60,000 nucleotides of DNA from Mesostigma viride (lineage: Eukaryota; Streptophyta; Mesostigmatophyceae; Mesostigmatales; Mesostigmataceae): contig RPFO01000050.1 of NCBI GenBank assembly GCA_009746045.1, positions 3,865,949 through 3,925,948 on the forward strand, in the 5' to 3' direction. The notes under the pieces are model-generated. The model had not been told where the DNA came from. It saw nothing but the letters and a program-made list of their open reading frames with translations, and made no database searches. The stretch's first letter is position 1. Each line of letters starts with the position of its first letter. This document shows positions 52,131 to 60,000 of the stretch, one piece after another. A program made the translations under genes and the position numbers.

Positions 52131-53341
52131 CTGCCCAACTCACGCATGAAGTCAACGTTAGCCATGCATGGCCTCAGGTTGCATCACTTGCATTGCATGG
52201 GTAGTTTGCATGAGGCAGCTTCCATCTCGTTGTCAGCAACTGAAAAGGCTCTTTCTTTACTTTAATGAATGAGCAACAACGTTGGAAACGTTATCCTATC
52301 CCTCTTTAAAACAGTCTTTAAATCAGAAAGACGAGGGCAAATATCTGGACAAGGTGGCAATAACCACTGCAAAATGCACTTGAGAACGTCTTATTAATCC
52401 AGCTCTCTACCCTTTGAGAAGCTGCCTTGCGTTAGCAGCGATCCTGGGCCCTCTAGCTCGCTCACCTCGCTTAATCTGCGCTTCTTTATGGCTGCCGGGA
52501 GATGCGGAGCTTGAACCCAGCGTGTCGTGGCGAGGTCCTCTGCCCGGCCCATCACACCTCGAAACCGCATGCCGACTAATTAAAAACGATGCCCCCCTTT
52601 GCCTTTTGTATCGGGCGTCAAAAGAACGATAAACTCGCTTGGAAAACCCTGTCGCAAAGAGCTTTCTACAGGCATTATAAGCAATTTTCGCAGTTTTTAC
52701 CGCACTTATTGCACAGCCGGGAGACCATTAAGGACCTTTGCGCGGAATCTCGTGCACGCCATATGTCCTGCTGGCTTATTGCCGCAGGCTGGCAGTATAG
52801 GAAGGTCGGGCATAGCCTAAAGAGGTAATTATCTGACGATAAAGATATGCATTGCATGACGCAAGAAACAGACGGATTTCGCACCCCCCAGTTTATTCAC
52901 GCAAATGCCGGAAAATTAAAAGCGAAACTCAAAAAACGAAAACACTAACCTCTTCGGGAATATTATAACGAACAAGCTGAGCTATCGTGCCGGGTTTTTC
53001 GTTTCCTCCCGTATCCAGGACCGTGAGACACGTACCACCGAGAAATCTGGATTTCGCGAAAAAAATTGTGCGCTGCAAAAAAAATATTTGTCCCGCTCAA
53101 TGCCCTCGTCGCAATCACAGCGCATATCATTCCAAACTTATTCCATGGATTAATCGTGATGTAAGCTTCGTTTTGACACCTCAGGCGGCTGAAATGACGC
53201 AGGTTTCAGAACGCTAGCTGATGCTCGACCGCCATGGGTGTTTTCGTCGTTTTCGTCTCTCGCGGCGCGGGAAAAATCTAGATCTCGGACGAAATCCGGA
53301 CAATAATTTATGTCAAAATTTGGCGGGTTCGCGGTGTTGTG
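52131..53341. other. Non-coding right arm of the 8.3-kb element
   Basis: No gene; short frames only. Ends with GGTGTTGTG TIR at 53333-53341. Confidence 0.5.
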
Positions 53342-53342
53342 G

Positions 53343-53680
53343 ACCGTTGGCCCGAGGCCACACGATGACAGGTAGCAGTCTAGTCACTGCATCGTGCGAT
53401 CACAGATCAATGCACGCTGCAGTACGGTCCCTATCTAGGATACTCTAGTACCGTCCAATGACAGGACACTACGTATACTGGGTACTGACATCTGTCACGT
53501 ACCCCAGTACCCAAAGTACCTAGTATCTAGGGAAACGTATGCGACTCGACTAGCATTCCTATCTGCATAGCCCACGTGGTATTTATATTCACATACCAAC
53601 GTAGGTTTACAAGGCTTATTCATACGTTGTATTCACAATGCCTTTGAGACTTAGTCTACAGCAAAGCATGGAGACTAACT
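53343..53680 (-). repeat. Element 2 5' LTR, proximal piece
   Basis: Matches 28319-28653 except for small indels (for example CCTAGTATCTAGG against CCTATCTAGG). Ends at the CCACC duplication. Confidence 0.9.
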
Positions 53681-53685
53681 CCACC

Positions 53686-55435
53686 CCCTTGGAGGTGCTG
53701 TCCTTGGGGGGCAGCCATTTCTTGCCCTTCCACCCGGGCGTGGTGTCACGGACCTGCCCTGGCTTCAGTTCCTTAGTGGCGGTACACCACTCCACCACCT
53801 CCACCCCAGCCCCCCCCTTCCCCTTGCCCTTCAAGTCATGGTTGGGATACTGCTTGCACGTGCTGTGATCATTGAACGCGTGCCTGAGCAAGACAGCAAG
53901 TTCTGAGTTGCCTCGTGCAGCCACTCAGCTGGCATGTGGTGGTTGCGCCTGATCAACGTGCGGAAGCAATAGCACACATGTCTGATGCAGTGCTCATCCA
54001 GGACGCCAGGCAGCTTGCCCAAGTGTTCCCGCTTCACCTTGAGCAGGGCGCCATAGAGGCAGTTCCCCAAGTGATTGAGGTCCTCTAGCTTATCGGGCAC
54101 ATGCGGCAGGGAAGTGTCTGCACGCACTTGGGCATACCAGCTAGTGTCACCATCGCTCACCACCTGTGCAGCGTACAACCTCTGGGCGAGAGGCTTGGGC
54201 TGCTGTGGCCCTTGCTCCCCCTTCTTCACCTGCCCAAAAGACACCCCAGCATGAAGGGAAGCCAGCTCATGCAGTAGAAAGCGCGCGCCCTGCGACTCCA
54301 TGCCCTTGCTGCTATCCTGCCAGTTCAGCCAGCACACATGCGGCCTAGCCTCCTTTCCTGACCTGCTAGCCACCTGGCACACAGGGCACCACTTCCCACT
54401 GATGTGCAGCCCTATGACCAGCCCCGTGCCCTCGTGGACAGTGAGCTGCTGCCCCCACTTGGACTGATACCCCCTGGTTGGCCACGATCCATCAAAGCTG
54501 ACCCGACAGCCCTGCCTCCCTTCCTTGTCAACCTTGAACCTCCCAGCCTTCTGCTCCCATGCACGCGCCCTCTCCCTGTTCTCAGCAATCACCTCCCCCA
54601 AAAAATCCATGATGACTGCCTCTACGGCATCCACATCTTTGTCCCAAGTGGCGTGCCCGCGAGGGAATGCCAGACCCAGCACCGTCGAGCACCTCAGCAG
54701 CTGCGTGCGTGTGCAAGAGAAGAGGACAGCAGCTACTGCAAGCAAGCTAGAGGAAGCGTTGCGATCCATACCCTCACGCAAGTCTGAGTTGGGGCGCAGG
54801 ATAGGAAATGGGATCCGCCATGGCTCACGCTCCTTGCTGCCCTCGCCATCAGGCTTGTCGCACCACGGATTGCTGCACCAGAGCACGATGTCGGCCAAGC
54901 TACCCTCCCCACTGAACTTCTTGGCAGCCATCTCGCCCACCTTGACACAACCAACACCGCAGCAAAAAGGGCATTGCATCATGCTGGCCATCTCCTCTAA
55001 CTGGCAAGAGTCCACCAGCACACGAGGCATGCTCAAGGGGGGGCCTTGTGCAGGTGGTGATGGCGGCGTTTCATCAGCGGCTCCAGCGCTGGCCATCTTA
55101 CCATGCGGATAAAACTTCTGAGGCGACGGCTTTGTGGTCAATGGCGGCACCGACTGACGCCCTGAGCTTGTCGTCGTTGGCGCGCTCGCTCCTCCATCGC
55201 TTCCGCCACTGGCCTGGGCCGTCGCCGGGGTCTGCGGACTCTCTTTACCCTTTCCAGACACCCACTCCGCCCTGGTTTGCTGCGCCACCCGAGGCCGACC
55301 AGGAAACCTGGCCTTGCGCGAGCCCCGAGGCCTGCCAACCCCCCGACTTGGTGCTGGGGTTGAGGGCGCCTGACCGGCTCTCTCCTGCTGGCGCCTTTGC
55401 CGCTGCGCTGCTGCTGCTTTACCAGCGCCTGTCAT
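53686..55435 (-). pseudogene. Transposase, N-terminal half (Mutator-like transposase domain)
   Basis: ATG at 55435. Residues 1-120 are Ala/Pro/Arg-rich. A Cys cluster (CPFCCGVGCVKVG, LWCSNPWC) lies at about 155-200. The catalytic region follows: VSFDGSWPTRGYQSKWG, TGLVIGLHISGKWCPVC, HVCWLNWQDSSKGMESQGA, VVSDGDTSWY and LNHLGNCLYGALLKV. The order D-G-S/T-W-x2-R-G, S-K-x-C-x2-C, G-S/S-S-x2-M-E-x2-G-A, G-D-G-D-x2-x-Y matches the Mutator-like transposase domain family. Near 53895 the frame must shift by one base to continue (HAFNDHSTCKQY, a conserved H/C pair). The ORF is cut at 53685 by element 2. Confidence 0.82.
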
Positions 55436-55459
55436 CGCGATCCTACGAAAAAAAAAAAT

Positions 55460-55888
55460 TCAGCGCCGATCCGCGGTGGCTATGAAGCCGACGTAGTTTC
55501 CAGCCGGGTCTGGGAAGCGGTCCCGAATGATCGTCAGGATTTCTCGAGGCAATGGGCGCGCGGTTCCGTCAGGAGCAATCCATCCCATCCTAGCCGCAAA
55601 CCATCTGTAAGCGGCGTTTCTGAAAACATTATTTCCATCGTTAGGATCCACGGGGGGGGTGTGGTTCAGGCCAGCGGGCCCAAGCTCAATCAACCGATCC
55701 CTCGCTAAAATATCATCCAGCAGCACGCCGGTGAATTCATTATCGAGTTGCCACAATCCCAGCGCGACTTTAGCCCTCTGCCACCTCGCAAAATCTTGCG
55801 CATCGGTATACGCCATGGCGTGGTCTCTACCACAATTTTCCCACACGTGCGATTTTTCATGGTCCGTGATCGTCGGTACCGGCGCCAA
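55460..55888 (-). CDS. P2RX7-C-terminal-like module upstream of the transposase
   Basis: 142 codons. Residues about 85-140 read VFRNAAYRWFAARMGW, LPREILTIIRDRFPDPAGNY and VGF. This resembles the C-terminal domain of P2X7-type proteins (A-A-Y-R-x-F/Y-x-W... P-x-C-x3-I-R-x2-F-P-x2-x-G-x-Y-x-G-F), which occurs alone or beside transposases in many genomes. The first half (NCGRDHAMAYTDAQDF..) lacks most of the cysteines of that family. It lies just inside the right TIR and in the same reading frame as the transposase, separated by one TGA and eight sense codons. It may be the transposon's DNA-binding ORF, or the N-terminus of one protein. Confidence 0.55.
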   Translation of the reverse strand: MAPVPTITDHEKSHVWENCGRDHAMAYTDAQDFARWQRAKVALGLWQLDNEFTGVLLDDILARDRLIELGPAGLNHTPPVDPNDGNNVFRNAAYRWFAARMGWIAPDGTARPLPREILTIIRDRFPDPAGNYVGFIATADRR

Positions 55889-55910
55889 TTTTTTGGCGCC
55901 AAAAAATTCG

Positions 55911-55926
55911 GAACCGTCCGGTCCCC
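55911..55926 (-). repeat. Right TIR of the TTAA transposon
   Basis: Reverse complement GGGGACCGGACGGTTC, identical to 26956-26971, followed inward by the AATTTTTTGGCGCCAAAAAA palindrome (about 55886-55908). TTAA follows at 55927. Confidence 0.9.
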
Positions 55927-55950
55927 TTAATTTCTTCAGGGTTATTCTCC

Positions 55951-56090
55951 CAGTTATCGGGTTTTTCCTTATGTTGCATGCCTATCTCACCTCCGTAATC
56001 TATCATTCTCAATGAATATATATATTCATTGAGAATGATAGATTACGAAGGTGAGATAGGCATGCAACATAAGGAAAAAACCGATGACTG
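55951..56090. repeat. 140-bp foldback palindrome
   Basis: Arms of about 70 bp, centred between 56020 and 56021 (AATGAATATA|TATATTCATT), with few mismatches (for example CTCCG/CTTCG). Between the TTAA transposon and the LINE. Probably a foldback or MITE-type insertion. Confidence 0.85.
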
Positions 56091-56106
56091 GGTGAATATA
56101 TATATT

Positions 56107-57264
56107 CGTCACCGCCATCCAGGAGGCCTATGCTGAGATCCAGCAGGCCTGTTCTCCCGTCCGTGCCGCTCAGGCGGTACAGCGCCACCTCCCTCGCGGC
56201 ACTCCCTCGGTCGCCTCCGTTCAATCTCCCGCCGCATTCCCTGCTCGCGTCATCGATAAACACCAGAGAACCTACGCGGGTATTCTGCACACGGCTGATT
56301 GGATTGCTCTTTTCGCGGACCTCAACGCCCAGGGACGTGCGTGGCTGTTCTCGCTTTCCTTGCGGAGTGTGGGCTCGGCGTACCTTCGTGCTCTTCCCAT
56401 GGCCCCCCCATTCGCCTTGGCTCCCAGCCACTACTCGGTGGCGCTCCGGCACCAGCTATTTGCCCCGCAGCCTCTTGTTCCGGCCGGGCGGCCTTGTGGT
56501 AGCTGTGGGCAGCCGCTGGATCCCACGGGGACTCACTACCTTTCCTGCATGGGGGCCAACAGAATCAGAATTGGTATTTGTATTTGCACACTGTCCTCCT
56601 GACGGTGGTGCTCGCCATGATTCGGTCGGTTTTCCCCCACGCGAACATCCGGTCCGAGGATGCGGATGGCGCTGCCTTCTATTCGATCCCCCAACCACCG
56701 GCCTGACATCGTGGTGCTGGACTTTGAGGGGGGTGGCCGGCATCTGCTTATTGACGTTTCGGTGGCGCGGCCCTTGGCTCTTAGCCACGTGGCTGGGGCC
56801 TCCCTCACGGCAGGTTACACGGCGGACCGGGCGGAGCGGGCCAAGCTCCTGGCCTACGGCGACGTCGGGCACCATCGTGTGGTGCCCTTTGTCCTGGAGG
56901 AGTTTGGGGCCATGGGGCCCCTGACCTCCGCCTTCTTCAAGGAGTGTTGCCGGCTCCGGGAGGACCGGCTGGACCTGGAGGGCCAGCGGGCCCCATGGTC
57001 GGCGCGGACCTGGACGTCATATTGGCGTCAGCGCTTGTCGGTGGCGCTGACTCGGGCTGCATGGCTGACATCATGCTCCGCCGTACGCGGGCTGATTTTG
57101 CGGTGCAGCAGGGCTATTAGGTTCCTCCCGTTAGGCGTTTCCATTGGTCTTATCGTAGTATAGAGCTTTGACATGGCTCTGTATATAGGTTTATAGCTGG
57201 GCGTTTGCTTTGGTTTGAGTGATTTCACTCTGTTGTAAGTAATTATATTTTTAATATATATGAA
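56107..57264 (+). pseudogene. 5'-truncated LINE: ORF2 C-terminus and 3' tail
   Basis: Reads in three frames. The end of the reverse transcriptase region includes AWLFSLSLRSVGSAYLRALP and FALAPSHYSVALRHQLF. A Cys/His knuckle follows, C-G-S-C-G-Q-P-L-D-P-x-G-x-H-Y-L-S-C. After a frame change it gives RPDIVVLDFEGGGRHLLIDV, which resembles the restriction-endonuclease-like or related C-terminal domain of several LINE groups, then EFGAMGPLTSAFF and SYWRQRLS. At least two frameshifts. The 3' tail (57119-57264) ends in TTTTTAATATATATGAA. Clade not resolved; the apparent reading-frame breaks show it is dead. Confidence 0.75.
57119..57264 (+). repeat. LINE 3' tail, copy 1
   Basis: About 146 bp from GGTTCCTCCCGTTAGGCG to AATATATATGAA, nearly identical to 59033-59178. 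Confidence 0.9.
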
Positions 57265-57312
57265 TAGCGCCGTACGCGGGCTGATTTTGCGGTTCAGCAG
57301 GGCTATTAGCTC
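57265..57312 (+). repeat. Short repeat of LINE coding sequence
   Basis: AGCGCCGTACGCGGGCTGAT to GGGCTATTAG repeats 57078-57119 with one substitution, directly after the LINE tail. Possibly a second truncated insertion or template jump. Confidence 0.65.
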
Positions 57313-58946
57313 TTCAACCGTCTGGACTGGAACCACCGAAACGGACTGAGTTTGGGTATCTTTGTGCGCCTGAGAGTAACTAGCCAAATAACATTTTCTG
57401 GCCCACCCTTGGAACCAAGCATGCTTTTATATCAAATAATGTTTGGGAAATTTGGTTGGTCACATATCTATGCCCCATGCATGCTATAAATAGCATCCCC
57501 CCCAGGGGGGTACGGTGCACATGGGGTTGGAGACATATCTAATGCATTATAGACCATTTACACAAATCAGGTGGCCCTGGCCTTTTAAAGGCAGTTTATT
57601 AGAATCACAGGCATGCCATCAATGCATTCACAGCATGAAATGTCACAGAACTGCACATGCTAGCTAGCGAACAGCCCAAAATAGCTCAGACCGTTATAAC
57701 GGTGCCAGCTATTGTGGGACGCTTGCTAGAACTGCCGTATAGGTTTCCTATCCCAAAGTGGCACAAAACAACAACTAGATGGCCACAAAAGCAATGCCAA
57801 CACCATGTCCAGCATATAAGACACAAGCTCATGCTATACAATAGGTGTAAGGCTCATATCAAGGCCTAAAGCGCGCGTACAAAGGGTGGCAAGGAGCTAC
57901 ATCACTAACACACCCAATGAACGACAAAACACCTCTATGTTCTTGGAAACAATGAATAAAACAATAGGAATAAGTTGGTATAATGCTCCCATGCAAACAG
58001 GTTATGGGTATCTCCACGATTTTCACATGCAATGGATGCAAAACAAGAAGGTGGGCGTTGGCCAGCAAAACAAGAAGCCACGCCTAACACTGGTCAGAAA
58101 AGAACTTGTCTCGGGGTGCTTGACCAAGGAAAAGCATTGGGTAATCAACGTTACCATATTAGTGACCGATAACAATCGTTACCTCGCTATTTCCGTTGCA
58201 GCATCAGCTAACGGTGACCAAACATGGTCCAAAATCTGCTTGACCTGATGGTATTCCCCAACCATGACAAGCCGATGCGTAGAGGCAGCAAAACAACAAA
58301 AAGACAATCACAACCCCTCGGTAATAACTCTGATATTAGCTTTAAACGATAATACAACTATATACGGCTAATAGAACACGCTTGGAGGCTAGAACGTACC
58401 AGGTCGGTACAGCAGATTACCTTTCTTGCGCGAGCCAGCACGCCAGAGTAATGGACGTAGCCTCGAGCCTTTACTGGCTGCCAATGCTAATAAATCTTTT
58501 TGGGAACAACGTACTAAATTGATCGATGCGCAGATGTCTGGGAAAATTCGGCCTAGCAACATGCAGCACTCGCACCATCACTGCCTGGCGGCTAACGTCA
58601 TTTGCTGCGCCGACCAGCACCCCGAGACCCATCTACGTACCTCCGAACCTTCCATGGCTAGGGATATTCAATTTTTAGGATCTAAGAATCATGCCTACAA
58701 AATTTGAGTCCAATACGTCAAGCCATTCTCTCGTACCAGTCAGTTCTTTGCACCGCCATAGCCGTGCGCGTCAATATTTTTCCTGCACGTCGGTCCCGTT
58801 GGACCATGGTACCCCCCTAACTTTGCTCAAGCATATCTCCCTGGCCAGGTGTCCAAAGTACGGTCTGAAGTGCTCTACGGAAAGCTGACGTCTAGATCTT
58901 TCGATCCCCCCAGGTTTGACCGTTAAATTATTATTGGCGCGGCGCC
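57313..58946. other. No recognisable gene
   Basis: Short frames only. A TATAAATA at about 57485 could be promoter-like, but no gene follows that I can support. Confidence 0.5.
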
Positions 58947-59178
58947 TGGTTAGCGCACAAACTCAGTCCGTTAGAGTGGTAGGACTTCAACTGGTACCAC
59001 GAAAACGGCGCGAGAACGGTTTAAGAGTTAGGTTCCTCCCGTTATAGGCGTTTCCATTGGTCTTATCGTAGTATAGAGCTTTGACATGGCTCTGTATATA
59101 GGTTTATAGCTGGGCTTTTGCTTTGGTTTGAGTGATTTCACTCTGCTGTAAGTAATTATATTTTTAATATATATATGA
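58947..59178 (+). repeat. Possible SINE: tRNA-like head on LINE 3' tail
   Basis: 59033-59178 is a copy of the LINE tail. Directly upstream lies sequence with tRNA-like pieces (GCCTGGTTAGCGCAC, and ACTCAGTCCGTTAGAGTGG, resembling D-arm/box A). SINEs commonly end in their partner LINE's tail. The tRNA part is too degenerate to fold by eye, so a truncated LINE copy is the alternative. Confidence 0.4.
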
Positions 59179-59179
59179 A

Positions 59180-59593
59180 TCTGACCAAGCGCCGGGCTAG
59201 CTCGGGCAGATGATTGTGCAATCCTGCCATGGCTAGGGCCAAGGCCGTGGGGGATGTCACAAGCTTGTTGTTGGTCGCGCAGATTCCACGCCGGTCGCAT
59301 GCAGGATCGAGTTGAGGCGCGGGACCTCCCCCCGTGTAGGAAGTATCGCCGGCCGGGGGCCGAGGTCCTTCACTGGCTGTGAGGCTGCCGAGGCGAATCC
59401 CCATCCGACGCCTAGCCCGCCCAGCGTTGAGGGCAACAAATCGAGCGGGGCACATGCAAACATGGAAGATGCCATAGGACGCTGAAAAGCCCGGCATACC
59501 CCTACCACCTCCACGGCCCACGGGTCGCGAAGTGAAACCGCTGCTTGGGCCAGTGGAAGCACCGATCGCCCATGCACCACGTCCTCGATCCAT
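59180..59593 (-). pseudogene. LINE fragment (reverse transcriptase C-terminal side)
   Basis: Minus-strand frames share protein-like pieces, notably LDLLPSTLGGLGVGWGFASA, matching the L-P-x-R-x-G-G-L-G-(I/V) motif that follows the RT domain of many LINEs. Two frames would be needed, and the right limit is uncertain. Low confidence. Confidence 0.35.
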
Positions 59594-60000
59594 CCGGAAG
59601 ACTTCGGAGCTCCCTCGGTGGCCGGTCGGGAGGGATGGGTGGGTACCCTATTTATAAATTAATCGGACGAGTAAGCCGTGCCAGCACTGAGCTCACGACT
59701 GCCTGCTGGCCACCACGCTTACCTCGGCCCCTGTCTCTGCGTATGCTTCGCGTGATGTCATGCTTTACATTGTTGACGTGTTAGCTACTAGATCGACACG
59801 AGAACAATCCCCTGCCACTCTACTAACGATGCCCTTGCATGCACAAAACAGCCTACACAGATCTCCTGCTTTAATTGGGATATGTTTGACCGACAATTCT
59901 TCTTTATTTGAAGGTGCTGTGCTCAACTCGTGAGACACAGAAAATCAAGATTATAACAGAATAACACAACCTTCCTTGGGTGATAGTCTCCACTAGTGAA
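59594..60000. other. No recognisable gene
   Basis: Short frames only; a TATTTATAAATTAA stretch at about 59648. Confidence 0.5.

Larger units (their letters stand above)
45018..53341. mobile_element. 8.3-kb TIR element inside the 5' LTR of element 2
   Basis: Inverted ends CACAACACC (45018) and GGTGTTGTG (53341), with weaker similarity to about 45 bp (ACATAAATT in both). The uninterrupted LTR copy at 28311-28325 shows the insertion point between GTGCAG and ACCG; only a single G is duplicated. It contains the Penelope-like element, two R1 copies and a CCCA-rich tract. No transposase seen. The CAC terminus suggests a CACTA relative, but this is not secure. Confidence 0.68.
28181..53680 (-). mobile_element. 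LTR retrotransposon element 2 (gag-INT-PR-RT-RH), multiply interrupted
   Basis: Bounded by LTRs 28181-28653 (3') and a split 5' LTR (44880-45017 plus 53343-53680), with duplication CCACC at 28176-28180 and 53681-53685. It is inserted in the transposase gene of the TTAA transposon, and removing it restores that frame. Four insertions lie in it (30656-36249, 38323-39932, 42039-44313, 45018-53341); without them it is about 7.7 kb. Domain order and unusual motifs match element 1, so the two define one family, distantly related by sequence. Stops and frameshifts in gag and RT make it defective. Confidence 0.9.
26956..55926 (-). mobile_element. TTAA-target DNA transposon with Mutator-domain transposase
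   Basis: TTAA lies on both sides (26952-26955 and 55927-55930). The ends are a 16-bp perfect inverted repeat, GGGGACCGGACGGTTC. The right end continues into a palindrome (TTTTTTGGCGCCAAAAAA) that is also present at the right end of the short element 42039-44313. Without retrotransposon element 2 the transposon is about 3.5 kb. Its minus-strand gene encodes a P2RX7-like module and a DDE-type transposase of the Mutator-like domain family. The transposase is broken by element 2 and by three apparent 1-bp shifts, so this copy is dead. Confidence 0.85.

Noticed and set aside
26956-55926. piggyBac assignment from the TTAA duplication
   Set aside because: The transposase motifs (FDGSWPTRG, GDGD-like, SSKGMESQGA) are Mutator-domain type, and no piggyBac DDD domain is visible.
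58440-58946. Possible rRNA or organelle insert
   Set aside because: Some phrases looked rRNA-like at first, but no conserved rRNA segment could be matched.

Overview
The window is a eukaryotic, repeat-saturated region built almost entirely of transposable elements nested inside one another. I see no ordinary host gene that I can name and no bacterial features (no operons, rRNA, confident tRNA or CRISPR). A green alga or a related protist is the best guess. The support is a Penelope-like element with an N-terminal GIY-YIG nuclease (a type known mainly from green algae and protists), CACTA, hAT and TTAA-target DNA transposons, LINE tails, intron-like splice signals and mixed GC content. The species cannot be fixed from the sequence.

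Layout, left to right. (1) 1-2086: right end of a CACTA (En/Spm) transposon with the C-terminal exon of its transposase. It sits in an LTR fragment (2087-2585, minus), which itself follows the decayed 3' end of a LINE (2586-2908). (2) 2909-26915: LTR retrotransposon (element 3) with TG..CA LTRs, PBS, PPT and the 5-bp target duplication CTGGC. Its interior is decayed and is interrupted by a 15.9-kb terminal-inverted-repeat (TIR) element (9003-24894). That TIR element holds minisatellites and an unknown gene, and the gene's GC-rich repeat is interrupted by a complete retrotransposon (element 1, 12804-18958). (3) 26956-55926: a DNA transposon in a duplicated TTAA with a 16-bp perfect TIR. Its Mutator-domain transposase gene is split into halves 25.5 kb apart by retrotransposon element 2 (28181-53680, duplication CCACC). 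(4) Element 2 carries four further insertions: a CACTA element (30656-36249), a hAT element (38323-39932), a short TTAA element of the same family as its host (42039-44313) and an 8.3-kb TIR element in its 5' LTR (45018-53341). The last contains the Penelope-like element. (5) 55931-60000: a foldback palindrome, a 5'-truncated LINE, a second copy of the LINE tail on a possible SINE, and another LINE fragment.

Several junctions were checked by removing the insert and one target duplication. For the element 2, hAT and short TTAA insertions the interrupted reading frame is restored exactly. For the second CACTA it is restored if the duplication is 2 bp.

The most unusual system is the pair of related retrotransposons, elements 1 and 2. 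They read gag(zinc knuckle)-integrase-protease-reverse transcriptase-RNase H, whereas Ty1/copia elements have protease before integrase. They also share a DTQA protease motif where D(T/S)GA is expected, an integrase with a 29-residue D-to-E gap, an HGDD polymerase motif, LTR ends AGTT..AACT instead of TG..CA, CC(A/G)CC target duplications, and a gag start only 18-19 nt from the LTR with no tRNA-type primer site. Second is the TTAA transposon, whose transposase is not piggyBac-like and is preceded in the same frame by a P2RX7-like module.
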